Positions 16,922-24,349 of a DNA stretch of 32,779 bases are shown here, in pieces. The DNA lies in the NCBI GenBank assembly GCA_964480915.1, contig CAYZRS010000055.1, positions 1 through 32,779 of the forward strand. Reading direction: 5' to 3'. The DNA comes from CAWGCE01 sp964480915 (GTDB taxonomy: Bacteria; Planctomycetota; Planctomycetia; Pirellulales; Pirellulaceae). The notes beneath the pieces are model-generated. The model had not been told where the DNA came from. It worked only from the letters and a program-made list of their open reading frames with translations, and did not search any database. The position numbers and the translations under genes are program-made. Each line of letters starts with the position of its first letter. The stretch's first letter is position 1.

Positions 16922-18061
16922 TTAGTTGTCCGTCTCTTTACCCTTCGGAATCAGCTCCGAATCACGGTTCGACTCAAGCGATTGCGTCCCGTCGTAGAGC
17001 GACTGTGATACATCATCTTGCATGATGGTCGTCCCTTCGCTGCTGCTCAGAGGAGCCGCAACAGGCGCGCCTTCGCAGCCACAGTCGCTGGCCGGTGCTG
17101 CCGGTTCAGCGTAGGTCGGTGACGCGTAGGTTGGCGTCTCGACTGGTTGCGCGTAGGTCGGTTGCGTGTGGACCACTTGCTGAGCTACCGGCGCCGATTG
17201 CGTCACGTAGTTCAAGTAGCCGTAGTCGATACCGCCGGCCGGGTACGAGTCGTACGAGACCAATCCGCAGCTATCCAATGGGCCACCACCGATCCAGGAT
17301 CGGTAGCTGCCGAAGTTGCGGACGTGATCGCACATGCTTTCGAAACCGCACAGCGATCCGTAGCGTCGGTTGCAGCGACCACAGTCCCCACCCATCAAGC
17401 GGCAATGCAAGTTGCGTGCGTGACGTCGCAGTCCACCACAGTGTCCTTGGTAGCCGTAGCCTTGCGTGCCACAGGCAGGAGGTGCCGGCGCTTGGTATCC
17501 GCAGCCGCCACCACAGCCGCCACCGCCGCTCATGATGCCAGCAAATCCGCCGCCGAACCCGCCACGCGAATTGCACCAAGAACCACCAGGGCTGCAGCAC
17601 GATCCACAGGATGATCCACAGCCACCACCCAGCGAATGCAGTCCGCTGAAGAGGCCGCCGCCACATCCGCCGCCACCCCAGCCGCCGAATCCACTACCCG
17701 AATTACACCAAGAGCCGCCGGGGCTGCAGCACGATCCACAAGACGATCCGCAGCCACTTCCCAGCGAATGTAAATGTCCTCGCAGGCGGGAGAGCAGCGC
17801 ACAGCCTCCGCCGCCACAACCGGCAGCCGGAGCACATCCTGTATCGCAGCCGCCGCCACATCCTCCGCCGCCGTAGGCCGGTTTGTTACAGAAGCCTTCC
17901 CAGAGGGTGCTTGCGAATCCACAATCGGAAGTCAGGGCATCGTAGCCCGGTCCACCACAGCCATAACACGAATTGTATCCACCCCCGCCGCCGCAAAACG
18001 CATTGGCTTGAGTGCTCATTGTGCACAGCGCAAGAAAAATCAAGATCCTTGCAGCTTTCAT
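16922..18061 (-). CDS. Exported glycine/cysteine-rich protein with 44-residue duplication
   Basis: This 379-residue protein has a clear signal peptide (KAARILIFLALCTMSTQANA, cleavage before FCGGG). The first ~230 mature residues are dominated by Gly and Cys, with CxxC, GGGCGGGC and CGSCC patterns and about 33 cysteines in total. Two tandem copies of a 44-residue unit (starting LHSLGSGCGSSCGSCC and LHSLGGGCGSSCGSCC) are nearly identical. A Tyr/Pro/Thr-rich tail (TYAQPVETPTYASPTYAEP) and an acidic C-terminus (SNRDSELIPKGKETDN) follow. It is likely a disulfide-cross-linked or metal-binding exterior structural protein; that function is inferred from composition. A GGGAGACGGAA site precedes the ATG. 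Confidence 0.85.
   Translation of the reverse strand: MKAARILIFLALCTMSTQANAFCGGGGGYNSCYGCGGPGYDALTSDCGFASTLWEGFCNKPAYGGGGCGGGCDTGCAPAAGCGGGGCALLSRLRGHLHSLGSGCGSSCGSCCSPGGSWCNSGSGFGGWGGGGCGGGLFSGLHSLGGGCGSSCGSCCSPGGSWCNSRGGFGGGFAGIMSGGGGCGGGCGYQAPAPPACGTQGYGYQGHCGGLRRHARNLHCRLMGGDCGRCNRRYGSLCGFESMCDHVRNFGSYRSWIGGGPLDSCGLVSYDSYPAGGIDYGYLNYVTQSAPVAQQVVHTQPTYAQPVETPTYASPTYAEPAAPASDCGCEGAPVAAPLSSSEGTTIMQDDVSQSLYDGTQSLESNRDSELIPKGKETDN
17556..17830 (-). repeat. 132-base in-frame tandem duplication inside the Gly/Cys-rich gene
   Basis: The segment beginning near 17574 and the one near 17706 share long near-identical runs (CACCAAGA, GGGCTGCAGCACGATCCACA, CAGCGAATG) at an offset of 132 bases, equal to 44 codons. 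The duplication is in frame. Third-position differences suggest it is not extremely recent. Boundaries are approximate. Confidence 0.75.
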
Positions 18062-18537
18062 AGTTCCGTCTCCCTTGGTAACTACTCGTCGTTCGCTTTA
18101 TGCTCAAAACGCGTTGGCGTCGTTTGGTAGACTTCGCACGGTACGACGCGTGTTGTATTTGCAATAACGGGTCGAGAAATTGCGGCAGCAAAATCTTCCG
18201 TGCGCAGCAAACGCACGACCCGTGTAATGAAAATCGGGACGACACCGTCCGGCGGACCAAGCGAATCAGTGACAAAAGAGTTTCCGATAGCACCGTGTGC
18301 GATGCGTCGCGCGGACGGTGCCGATCGTACGGCATTGTGTTTTGCCAGACGTAGAGGACGTCAGATTTGTATCGAATGTAGGTCGTCTCTGCCGCTGTTC
18401 AAGCGGCTCGTGATCGGCAATAGTTGAGGGTACCGGTCAGGCCGAGCCAGCCGAGCAGCGGCCAGGCCTCGTCATAATCGGCAAAGTTTCCCGCGGACCA
18501 TTCCTGCCCCTTTTTTCCACTTCGGCACGCCAAACTG
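18062..18537. other. Divergent intergenic region, no gene seen
   Basis: About 475 bases lie between the divergent Gly/Cys-rich gene and the membrane protein gene at 18538. Open frames here are Arg/Cys/Ser-rich shadows without start signals. It must hold both promoters. I could not identify a convincing -35/-10 pair. No RNA gene structure is evident. Confidence 0.5.
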
Positions 18538-19404
18538 ATGATCGCTGAGCTGAAGAACTGGGACCTATTCGAGCGGCTGCCGTTGCTGTGCGTAGCCCTG
18601 ATTGCTTGTCTCTTGCTCGTCCGCTACAGCGCGACGCGCGGCATGACCTTGCGGGGTTCGCTCCACTGGCTGTTGGTGGCGCTGCTGACCAATGGCATCA
18701 TCGAGGCGACGATTGCGGCAACCGCCGAACCGACTCGAGGCTGGACGACGGCGCTGCGGTTCGTCGCTGCCACTTCGCTATGCTGCCCACAGATGTCCGT
18801 TCTGGGCGCGAAGCGACCGCAAGATCGGGCCTGGCATGCGATCGTTCTCTCACTGTGGATGGTACTCATCTTGCCCGCGGCGGAAGGCTATTTTGTGCGG
18901 CGCAGTGGGGCACTGGAAGTCCACGATGCACGTGGCTGGTTTTTGTGGATCTTGATCGCCATCGGCTGGGCCAATTATTTGCCGACGCGGCGCTGGGTCA
19001 GCGCCACGTGCTATGCGTTGGCTCAAGTGATCCTGATGGCTGAGCACTTGCCGCTGTTGCGAGCGACGCCGTCGGTGACGATGCGAAACGTTGCCTGGGT
19101 TGCTCTCGTGATGGGGGCCGTCGTCGTGGCATGCGAGAGACCGCATCCGACCAAAGATCGGCTGAGTCGACTTTGGCTCACTTTTCGCGATGCTTACGGC
19201 GCCGTTTGGTCGCTGCGACTGATGGACCGACTGAATCAAACTGCCGATGTGGCGCAGTGGCCCGTCCGTGTCGAATGGGACGGGATTCGATCTCCACAGG
19301 CAGAATCGCTCACGGAAAAGCAGCAGCGATCTTTGGAACGTTGCCTGCGAACGGTGCTGCGCCGATTTGTCGATCCGGATTGGATGACTCGCTTCTTGAG
19401 TTAA
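18538..19404 (+). CDS. Uncharacterised integral membrane protein
   Basis: This 288-residue protein has about six hydrophobic helices in the first ~200 residues (LLCVALIACLLLVRY, LHWLLVALLTNGIIEATIA, IVLSLWMVLILPAAEGYF, WFLWILIAIGWANYL, VAWVALVMGAVVVACE among them). A soluble C-terminal tail of ~90 residues follows (RLSRLWLTFRDAYGAVWSLRLMDRLN, then RSLERCLRTVLRRFVDPDW), helical and basic. I do not recognise the family. The tail resembles an anti-sigma or regulatory cytoplasmic end only vaguely. It is convergent with the gene at 19442. No ribosome binding site is visible before the ATG, and the start is chosen as the first in-frame ATG giving an N-terminal helix. Confidence 0.75.
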   Translation: MIAELKNWDLFERLPLLCVALIACLLLVRYSATRGMTLRGSLHWLLVALLTNGIIEATIAATAEPTRGWTTALRFVAATSLCCPQMSVLGAKRPQDRAWHAIVLSLWMVLILPAAEGYFVRRSGALEVHDARGWFLWILIAIGWANYLPTRRWVSATCYALAQVILMAEHLPLLRATPSVTMRNVAWVALVMGAVVVACERPHPTKDRLSRLWLTFRDAYGAVWSLRLMDRLNQTADVAQWPVRVEWDGIRSPQAESLTEKQQRSLERCLRTVLRRFVDPDWMTRFLS

Positions 19405-19441
19405 GCGCTCGAACAATCGCTCGCAAACCGGTATGGCTTCG

Positions 19442-19846
19442 TTATTCGGTCGGTTGGATGGATTGAGTGCGGAGGAATGCGACGATCGGTTGCGATTCGC
19501 TCAGCAGCGTGAGTGCCCGTTTCAACGAATCCAAATCGACAAAACAATAGAGGCCGGGAATTCCGTCCGTTTCCAACGGCTCTTTCGCCTCGGTTCCGTA
19601 GTACTCGATTTTGGCGTTGTCATCGATGTAGGCGTGAAAGATCGTATGGTCGTTCTGCACGATCACCCAACCACGACTGCCACCGTACTCATCGCCCAAA
19701 CGTTCGAGCGATGGTGTCGCCGCGATGTCATCGACCATCTTAAGGACGTCGGCGACCGGCAGGCAGCCGGTCGCGAGCGACCGGTATTCGAATCCTCCCG
19801 AATTCGAGTCCCATTGTTTCGCCGTAACAACGTCCAACGTCGTCAT
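19442..19846 (-). CDS. Hypothetical cytoplasmic protein, 134 aa
   Basis: This 134-residue acidic soluble protein has no signal or membrane segment. Visible elements are a helix (VADVLKMVDDIAATPSLERLG), strands (GWVIVQNDHTIFHAYID, AKIEYYG), a segment PGLYCFVDLDSLKRALTLLSE and a short tail. It shows no catalytic motif I recognise. It lies 46 bases downstream of the RHH-like membrane protein on the same strand and may be co-transcribed with it. No Shine-Dalgarno site is seen. The coding call rests on length, composition and absence of a better frame on either strand. Confidence 0.65.
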   Translation of the reverse strand: MTTLDVVTAKQWDSNSGGFEYRSLATGCLPVADVLKMVDDIAATPSLERLGDEYGGSRGWVIVQNDHTIFHAYIDDNAKIEYYGTEAKEPLETDGIPGLYCFVDLDSLKRALTLLSESQPIVAFLRTQSIQPTE

Positions 19847-19892
19847 AAGGAACCGCGCGCTAGAAGACCGAGGGCTGTGAAGGCTACGTTCA

Positions 19893-20348
19893 CTAACTCG
19901 CGGCGCGAGTTCCGCTGTAGCGAGGCAAGTGTCGTCGTAGTGTCTCTTCGACGATGTCGGTTTTTGTCTGCCCCTTCATTTCGGCCGCCAGGCTGACTTG
20001 TGCGTTCAGCTCGGGCGAAAGTCGATAATCGCGGGCCGTCGACGATCCGTAATCGGTGGCCGATTGAGCCATGGGACGCGCCATCGGAGCCGTCGCCATC
20101 GGGGCTGCCATGTTGCGTAATCCGTTCATCGCGGTTACGCCGAGCGGAACTCGAGACGATTCGTCGTAGTAATCGCGTTCACGCGTCATGGACGTCAGCA
20201 GCGCCATGCCGCCCCACAGGCCCAGGCCAAGTGCTACGAGGCTTAACATGCCGCCGAAGCCATTGGTGGTGTTGACCGGTCGAAAAGTCGCGGCGGCGCC
20301 GCAGATCGAAGCGGACAGAATGAGTAGTGACGATGCGATTTGGTTCAT
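19893..20348 (-). CDS. Membrane protein with a C-terminal ribbon-helix-helix-like domain
   Basis: The ATG at 20348 follows a perfect AGGAGG (20356-20361, 7 bases upstream), which fixes the start over an upstream in-frame extension to 20468. The 151-residue protein begins with a signal-anchor (NQIASSLLILSASICGAAATF). A second helix (FGGMLSLVALGLGLWGGMALL), a Met/Ala/Pro-rich linker (MAAPMATAPMARPMAQ) and a C-terminal segment of about 40 residues (LSPELNAQVSLAAEMKGQTK, then TDIVEETLRRHL) complete it. The tail matches the strand-helix-helix pattern of CopG/Arc-type ribbon-helix-helix proteins. A membrane-tethered DNA-binding or dimerising domain is an inference. Confidence 0.75.
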   Translation of the reverse strand: MNQIASSLLILSASICGAAATFRPVNTTNGFGGMLSLVALGLGLWGGMALLTSMTRERDYYDESSRVPLGVTAMNGLRNMAAPMATAPMARPMAQSATDYGSSTARDYRLSPELNAQVSLAAEMKGQTKTDIVEETLRRHLPRYSGTRAAS

Positions 20349-20355
20349 GGCGATT

Positions 20356-20361
20356 CCTCCT
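20356..20361 (-). promoter_or_regulatory. Perfect Shine-Dalgarno AGGAGG
   Basis: AGGAGG on the minus strand lies 7 bases before the ATG at 20348. It is the strongest ribosome binding site in the window and decides the start of the RHH-like membrane protein. Confidence 0.75.
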
Positions 20362-20659
20362 GAAACTGACCGTGAACAAGCGAATACCACGCTTGCGCGA
20401 ATCCATTGCGTGCAAAAATGCGGGTAGCCTGAGTTCTTGAGGGAGTTAATAGACGAGAAACGCCCCATTTGGCCAAGAGCGATTTCACTTCTGGCACTGA
20501 TAGCCTCTCCTAGGTTACGCAGATTGCCTGTTTAGCGTTTTCCGCAATGTTTCCTCAAGCGTCGGAGTCAGCTCGACGATCCTAATGGCGGAGTATGACT
20601 CCAGAGTTGGGGTGTGCGCTAGCACTCTGCTCAAGGGCATTTCGTTAGAAGACAGAGCC

Positions 20660-21499
20660 ATGTCGACATCGGGACGAACAATTCGCGACGAGCCATTCCA
20701 GGGTGGGCTGATCGAGTCGTTGTACGACTGGATTTCTGACTGGGGTGCCGTCGTGATTTCAGCGATCACGGTCGTGGGCGAGTTGTCATTATTTAGTCTG
20801 CAAACATTCAGTTGGCTTTTCGTGCGATGGCCACGAAAAGAGACGCTGGTTCCACAGCTTTACAAGGTGGGGGTTCTCAGTTTGCCGGTTGTCGCCCTCA
20901 CGGGCACATTCATTGGCATGGTGTTGGCTCAGCAAAGCTATTCGCAGTTTGAGAGTTTGAATCTGGAAACGCAGCTGGGTGCGGTGATCAATTTTTCATT
21001 GGTGCGCGAATTGGGGCCGGTGTTGGCCGCAACGATGTTGGCCGGCCGGGTGGGCAGTAGCATGGCGGCCGAATTGGGAACGATGCGGGTGACCGAACAG
21101 ATCGACGCATTAGCAAGCATGGGCGCTAACCCAATTCAATACTTAGTCGTTCCTCGATTTCTGGCCTGCCTCCTGATGATTCCCACGCTGACGATCATGG
21201 GTGACTTCATGGGGATCGTGGGTGGCTACTTTTATAGCGTGACCGTTTTTGGGATCGACAAACATCACTATTGGTACAATTCGAGCCTTGTCGTTGGGTC
21301 GACCGATTTGTTGAACGGCGTCATTAAGAGCTTCTTTTTTGGCGGCGCGATTGCGCTGGTCAGTTGCCACCGTGGATTTCATTGTGGCGCCGGTGCTGAA
21401 GGAGTCGGTCAGGCGACGATTTCGTCGTTTGTCTATTCGTTTGTGCTCATTCTGACCTTCGATCTCTTTCTGAATATGATCATGGAGCTCATCTTTTAG
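20660..21499 (+). CDS. mlaE: MlaE-type phospholipid ABC transporter permease
   Basis: The ATG at 20660 gives a 279-residue permease of the MlaE/TrgD family, inner-membrane subunit of the Mla lipid transporter. Hallmarks are LTGTFIGMVLAQQ, the conserved block LVRELGPVLAATMLAGRVGS, and AAELGTMRVTEQIDALASMG. The C-terminal GAEGVGQATISSFVYSF helix follows CHRGFHCGA. Five to six hydrophobic helices are seen. An ATG at 20585 is in frame but would add an unsupported 25-residue extension. It starts the operon mlaE-mlaF-mlaD (3- and 9-base gaps). The direction of lipid transport (retrograde maintenance or export) is not settled for such systems. Confidence 0.9.
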   Translation: MSTSGRTIRDEPFQGGLIESLYDWISDWGAVVISAITVVGELSLFSLQTFSWLFVRWPRKETLVPQLYKVGVLSLPVVALTGTFIGMVLAQQSYSQFESLNLETQLGAVINFSLVRELGPVLAATMLAGRVGSSMAAELGTMRVTEQIDALASMGANPIQYLVVPRFLACLLMIPTLTIMGDFMGIVGGYFYSVTVFGIDKHHYWYNSSLVVGSTDLLNGVIKSFFFGGAIALVSCHRGFHCGAGAEGVGQATISSFVYSFVLILTFDLFLNMIMELIF

Positions 21500-21502
21500 C
21501 CG

Positions 21503-22351
21503 ATGTTTGCCACTGCCCCCAATCCACGAACAGAAGCGGCACCGCGCAGTCGGTACTTGGTCGAAGTCGACCACGTGGACGTGGCGTTTGGGAACCAGCA
21601 GATCCTCCGTGACATCGTATTGCAAATTCCTCGCGGACAGACTCTCGCCATCATTGGTGAAAGCGGATGCGGCAAAACGGTGATGCTGAAGACGATCATC
21701 GGACTCATCCGCCCGACGCGCGGACGGGTCTTTTTCGATGGACGTGAATTGTCTCTCCTGAACGATCGTCAATTGACTCAGCAGCGGATTCGTTTTGGAT
21801 TCGTGTTTCAGCAAGCGGCACTGTTCGACAGTTTCACGATTGGGCAAAACGTCGCCTTTCCGCTCCGTCAGCACACCGACTACGACGATCAGAAGATTCA
21901 AGACATCGTCATGTCTCGTTTGGCAGAGGTCGGTCTACCGGATGCGGTGGTGAACAAGAAGCCGGCCGAATTGTCGGGCGGAATGCGAAAACGAGTCGGA
22001 CTGGCCCGTGCTTTGGCACTCGATCCGGAAATCATTCTCTACGACGAACCGACAACCGGGCTCGACCCGATCATGAGCGATGTCATCAACGAACTGATGA
22101 TCCGTACCAGTCAGCGGCCCGAGGTGTCCAGCGTTGTGATCACGCACGACATGAAGTCGGCAATGAAGGTTGCCGATCGGATCGTCATGTTTTACCCGCT
22201 GATGCGATTGGGGAACGAATCACAAATTATTTTTGATGGAAGTCCCGACGAGCTGGAGAACTGCTCCGACCGGCGGGTGACCCAGTTTGCCCGGGGCGAG
22301 GCTGGAGAACGACTGATGGAGATGCGGCAGCGGAACGAGGGCCCAAGTTAG
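21503..22351 (+). CDS. mlaF: MlaF-type ABC transporter ATPase
   Basis: This 282-residue ATP-binding subunit has Walker A GESGCGKT (52-59), a Q-loop in FGFVFQQAALF (~99-110), ABC signature LSGGMRKRVGLARAL (~158-172), Walker B with IILYDEPTTGLDP and an H-loop VITHDMKSA. The sequence fits the MlaF subgroup (SGGMRKRV). The N-terminal ~18 residues are a poorly conserved extension. It starts 3 bases after the mlaE stop and is followed 9 bases on by the MCE gene, so it is translated from one operon mRNA. It energises the MlaE permease. Confidence 0.93.
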   Translation: MFATAPNPRTEAAPRSRYLVEVDHVDVAFGNQQILRDIVLQIPRGQTLAIIGESGCGKTVMLKTIIGLIRPTRGRVFFDGRELSLLNDRQLTQQRIRFGFVFQQAALFDSFTIGQNVAFPLRQHTDYDDQKIQDIVMSRLAEVGLPDAVVNKKPAELSGGMRKRVGLARALALDPEIILYDEPTTGLDPIMSDVINELMIRTSQRPEVSSVVITHDMKSAMKVADRIVMFYPLMRLGNESQIIFDGSPDELENCSDRRVTQFARGEAGERLMEMRQRNEGPS

Positions 22352-22360
22352 CCGGGAATT

Positions 22361-23587
22361 ATGGACGATCGTGTAACACAATTTCGAGTCGGCGTGCTGG
22401 TGGTGGCCACGTGCATCATCGCTGGCATTCTGATCATGCTCTTTGGCGAGCTGCCCGGTTTCGCCCATGGGCATTACACAATTTTCGTGCGCTTTCCGCA
22501 GGCACCGGCCGTGACGGTCGACACGCCGGTCAAGAAGAGTGGCATCCTCATCGGCCGTGTTACCGATGTGGATCTGCTGGACGATGGCAACGTCGTGATC
22601 ACGGCCAAGATCAACAACGACTACAAACTGCGGAACAACGAAGTCTGTCGGATCAGCACCGGAAACATCCTCGGCGATGCCGTGCTGGAATTCGTCCCTA
22701 GCGGCGTCCGTGTTGCCAACATCGACTATTACAGCGATGGAGAATACTTGGACGGTATCGTGGCTCAAGATCCGCTTAGTGTGATGGAATCGGCCACCAC
22801 CGCCTTGGAGATGCTGGCGAACTTGGAGGAAGATGTTCGCATGGCGCTCGTTTCGGTCGAAGGGGCAGGGCAGCGTGTCGGTGACATGGCAGAGAGCCTC
22901 AATTCGGTGATCGTTAACAACCAAGATCAATTCCAACGCATCATGGGCAAAGCGGAACAAGCGATGAACCGCTTTGACGTGGCGATCGCCGCGATCGATG
23001 AATTCATTCGCGACGAGGATGTAAAAGAACTGATCGAGCAAGCACTGGAACAAGTCCCCGTGCTGCTCGGTGATGCACGCGATGTCATGTCGGCCATGAA
23101 GACCGTCATGACGACGGTCGAAGGTGCTGTAGGCGACGTGGTGAAGAATGCAGATGGTATCGTCGGCGACGTCAAGGATACGGTATCGACGGTGCAGACG
23201 ACGGTCGAGTCATTCCGCAATGTTTCGGAACGCGCCGAGCGCAACCTGCAGAATTTGGAAGGGCTGACCGAACCGCTCGGGCGACAGGGCGAAGTGCTGG
23301 TCCAGTCGATCGAAGGGACTGTGGGCCAGATCAATGCGGTGCTCGGCCAGTTGACGACGTTTTCGCAGGCGCTCAACAACCGTGATGGGACGCTAGGTCA
23401 ATTGATTCACAATCGTGAGTTGTACGATCAAATCAACGACACCGTCCGCAACATCGAATATCTTAGCCGTCAGTTGCGGCCCATCGTGAATGACGCCCGC
23501 GTGTTCACCGACAAGGTGGCACGAGACCCGGGCCGTTTGGGTGTGAAAGGGGCGCTGGATCGACGTCAGTCGGGCACCAAACGCTAA
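22361..23587 (+). CDS. mlaD: MCE-domain substrate-binding protein (MlaD-type)
   Basis: This 408-residue protein has one N-terminal membrane helix (VGVLVVATCIIAGILIMLF, ~10-28) and a single MCE domain (~35-115) with the usual VKKSGILIGRVTDVDL and STGNILGDAVLEF motifs. A long periplasmic helical region (~140-400), rich in Val/Thr/Asp/Glu, follows (KTVMTTVEGAVGDVVKNADG, VKDTVSTVQTTVESF). MlaD proteins hexamerise and the helical tails can form a tube, which here is far longer than in E. coli MlaD (about 180 residues). It closes the mlaEFD operon, and no mlaC or mlaB gene follows. A hairpin after the stop may end the transcript. Confidence 0.88.
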   Translation: MDDRVTQFRVGVLVVATCIIAGILIMLFGELPGFAHGHYTIFVRFPQAPAVTVDTPVKKSGILIGRVTDVDLLDDGNVVITAKINNDYKLRNNEVCRISTGNILGDAVLEFVPSGVRVANIDYYSDGEYLDGIVAQDPLSVMESATTALEMLANLEEDVRMALVSVEGAGQRVGDMAESLNSVIVNNQDQFQRIMGKAEQAMNRFDVAIAAIDEFIRDEDVKELIEQALEQVPVLLGDARDVMSAMKTVMTTVEGAVGDVVKNADGIVGDVKDTVSTVQTTVESFRNVSERAERNLQNLEGLTEPLGRQGEVLVQSIEGTVGQINAVLGQLTTFSQALNNRDGTLGQLIHNRELYDQINDTVRNIEYLSRQLRPIVNDARVFTDKVARDPGRLGVKGALDRRQSGTKR

Positions 23588-23598
23588 GCCATTCGCAA

Positions 23599-23619
23599 GC
23601 TCGGTTTCTGGGAAACCGA
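23599..23619 (+). terminator. Hairpin after mlaD, without T-tract
   Basis: A perfect 9-base stem (CTCGGTTTC, loop TGG, GAAACCGAG) begins 12 bases after the mlaD stop. No T run follows, so it is either a weak terminator or a 3'-end-stabilising structure. Confidence 0.45.
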
Positions 23620-23824
23620 GTGTCTAGCTGCTTTAACGCTTCGATGTCTCCGCTTGCGGTTCTGCCGTGCCTGAGATGGGAACGCACCGCGCGGATGCTG
23701 CCCATTGTGAAACTCACACCCCCAGATCCCCACTCGATGGTCAGGCCGTAGCAATTTGTGGATGTCAGTTCTAAAATCCGGGAATGTTCGGAGTGCCAGT
23801 TTCAAGTCACAAAGGAACAAGATC

Positions 23825-24289
23825 ATGAAGAAAATTCTGTTGGTATGTCTCGTATCAGTTGGCCTCAACTCACTCGCCACAGCGGGTGACTGGTTCGACA
23901 TGGAGAAGTGTGAAATCTGCAAGCCGATGGCAGAGCACATGCATATGATGGGCGATGTCAAATGGGAAACTCACATGTTGCCGAACGGATTCCTTTCGAT
24001 CAGCGTGATTCCACCCGAACATAAGGAAATGATGGACAAGGCGCATGACGAGATGGAAGCGCAGATCAAGCGGGCCATGAACGGCGAAGAAATGGAATTG
24101 TGTGGTCATTGTCAGTCTTGGGGCAAGCTGATGGACGCGGGCGCTCATCGAGAAGAGCTGGACACCGTCGGCGGCATGATCACCATCGTGACCGCGGATG
24201 ATGCCGAGGCGGTCAAGAAGATTCAGGCTCATGCGCAAAAGTCGATGGACGAGTTCAAGCAGATGATGCAGGCGGCACCCGCTTCTTAG
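23825..24289 (+). CDS. Exported Met/His-rich CxxC protein
   Basis: The ATG at 23825, with AAAGGA a few bases before, starts a clean signal peptide (MKKILLVCLVSVGLNSLATA, cleavage before GDWFD). The mature ~134 residues contain two CxxC motifs (CEIC at 29-32, CGHC at 93-96). Met and His clusters flank them (MAEHMHMM at 35-42, EHKEMMDKAHDEME at ~65-78, FKQMMQ at the C-terminus). This composition suggests a periplasmic metal-binding (copper or zinc) or thiol protein. That is inference, and I do not recognise the family. It is a single-gene unit with its own terminator, and an in-frame extension to 23756 is rejected because it lacks signal features. Confidence 0.8.
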   Translation: MKKILLVCLVSVGLNSLATAGDWFDMEKCEICKPMAEHMHMMGDVKWETHMLPNGFLSISVIPPEHKEMMDKAHDEMEAQIKRAMNGEEMELCGHCQSWGKLMDAGAHREELDTVGGMITIVTADDAEAVKKIQAHAQKSMDEFKQMMQAAPAS

Positions 24290-24315
24290 TGTCTCGAGTC
24301 GTTGGGAACATTCGA

Positions 24316-24346
24316 GGGCGCCCTGGCATCGTCAGGGTGCCCTTTT
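24316..24346 (+). terminator. Rho-independent terminator
   Basis: GGGCGCCCTG, loop GCATCGT, CAGGGTGCCC (one G-T wobble in a 10-base stem) is followed by TTTT, 26 bases after the stop of the CxxC protein. It lies just before the convergent stop codon of the PEGA lipoprotein at 24350. Confidence 0.8.
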
Positions 24347-24349
24347 GAT

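Noticed and set aside
17466..17876. 136-residue Pro-rich open frame opposite the Gly/Cys gene
   Set aside because: It is the antisense of Gly (GGN to CCN) codons. It has no start signal and follows the repeat of the real gene.
19433..19996. 187-residue plus-strand open frame
   Set aside because: It is antisense to the hypothetical gene at 19442-19846 and the end of the RHH-like gene, Arg-rich, with no domain or start signal.
21143..21901. 252-residue minus-strand open frame across mlaE and mlaF
   Set aside because: Both plus-strand genes are certain from conserved motifs. The minus frame is a shadow with His/Arg-rich composition.
23756..23824. Upstream in-frame start for the CxxC protein
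   Set aside because: It adds 23 polar residues before a perfect signal peptide. The ATG at 23825 has an AAAGGA site.
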